Shown: piece by piece, positions 5,450-5,646 of the stretch
Position numbering within the stretch: position 1 is the stretch's first letter
Layout of the letters: every line of letters starts with the position of its first letter
DNA from: Rhodospirillaceae bacterium
GTDB taxonomy: Bacteria > Pseudomonadota > Alphaproteobacteria > MPNO01 > UBA2964
Assembly (NCBI GenBank): GCA_002724505.1
Contig: PBOV01000105.1
Location: 2,516 to 8,161 of the forward strand
Reading direction: 5' to 3'
DNA: 5,646 nt
The notes under the pieces: generated by a model
The model's input: only the letters and a program-made list of their open reading frames with translations
Database searches by the model: none
Told to the model about the DNA's origin: nothing
Translations under genes and position numbers: made by a program

Positions 5450-5646
5450 ATGCCGAGAGTCCTCAATAATGCTCAGCTAAAGGCATATGAGCAGGACGGA
5501 TTTGTTTCTCCGTTTGATTGCATTTCGTCAGAGCAAGCCGCTAAATTCCTTCGGATTATTGAGGATTATGAAAAACTCCACGACGAAGATGTTAGCGTAA
5601 ATATTCGTGTCCGGGCTGTGCTGGCCTTTAAGTGGATGATAGATCT
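5450..5646 (+). CDS. Phytanoyl-CoA dioxygenase (PhyH) family protein, N-terminal part only
   Basis: The first 65 codons are open and run off the right edge. The start is well supported: GGAG at 5440-5443 lies 6 bases before the ATG. The protein begins with AQLKAYEQDGFVSPFDCIS (residues 8-26), the typical PhyH-family opening in which a short helix leads into a Gly-Phe-Val strand, then a helix (SSEQAAKFLRIIEDYEKL, 27-44) and an Arg/Lys-rich stretch with AFKWMIDL near the cut. Family members are cytoplasmic non-haem iron, 2-oxoglutarate-dependent dioxygenases that hydroxylate small molecules. The iron-binding HxD...H and the 2-oxoglutarate-binding Arg would lie beyond the window, so catalytic competence cannot be judged. 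The gene is divergent from the solute-binding-protein gene across a 135-base gap. Family assignment is by N-terminal resemblance only. Confidence 0.72.
   Translation, partial: MPRVLNNAQLKAYEQDGFVSPFDCISSEQAAKFLRIIEDYEKLHDEDVSVNIRVRAVLAFKWMID

Noticed and set aside
1..5646. Mobile element, CRISPR array or toxin-antitoxin pair
   Set aside because: No transposase or integrase motif, terminal repeats, regularly spaced repeats or small paired genes are visible on either strand.

Overview
The window reads like a chromosomal accessory stretch from an AT-rich alphaproteobacterium, plausibly marine. This is an inference from gene content: a tungstate-type ABC transporter, a Bug/TctC-type solute-binding protein, an orphan O-antigen-ligase-like membrane protein, a FabG-like SDR and a phytanoyl-CoA-dioxygenase-like gene. 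No rRNA, tRNA, CRISPR array, insertion sequence or phage gene is visible.

Layout, left to right. Positions 1-951 on the minus strand hold a tupB-like permease gene, followed with an 8-base overlap by the 5' part of a tupC-like ATPase gene that leaves the window at its left edge. No tupA-like binding protein lies upstream of tupB. Positions 1087-1845 (plus) encode an HD-domain protein whose histidine and aspartate pattern resembles the mixed-valent di-iron oxygenases of the PhnZ type. Positions 1975-2730 (minus) encode an SDR that keeps the Rossmann fold signature but has lost three of the four classical catalytic-tetrad residues. Positions 2941-4173 (plus) encode a polytopic Wzy/WaaL-like protein. 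Positions 4283-5314 (minus) encode a secreted TctC/Bug-type solute-binding protein with no membrane partner genes in view. Positions 5450-5646 (plus) are the start of a PhyH-family gene cut by the right edge.

The genes alternate in strand, so apart from tupB-tupC each appears to be its own transcription unit. There are three divergent gaps (952-1086, 2731-2940, 5315-5449) and two convergent ones (1846-1974, 4174-4282). The 4174-4282 gap carries a perfect 10-bp inverted repeat. No gene-free stretch exceeds about 210 bases. Nothing shows that these genes form one pathway. The most interesting leads are the PhnZ-like HD protein, with a PhyH-family gene in the same neighbourhood (the two enzyme classes used in oxidative phosphonate cleavage), and the SDR with a dismantled active site.
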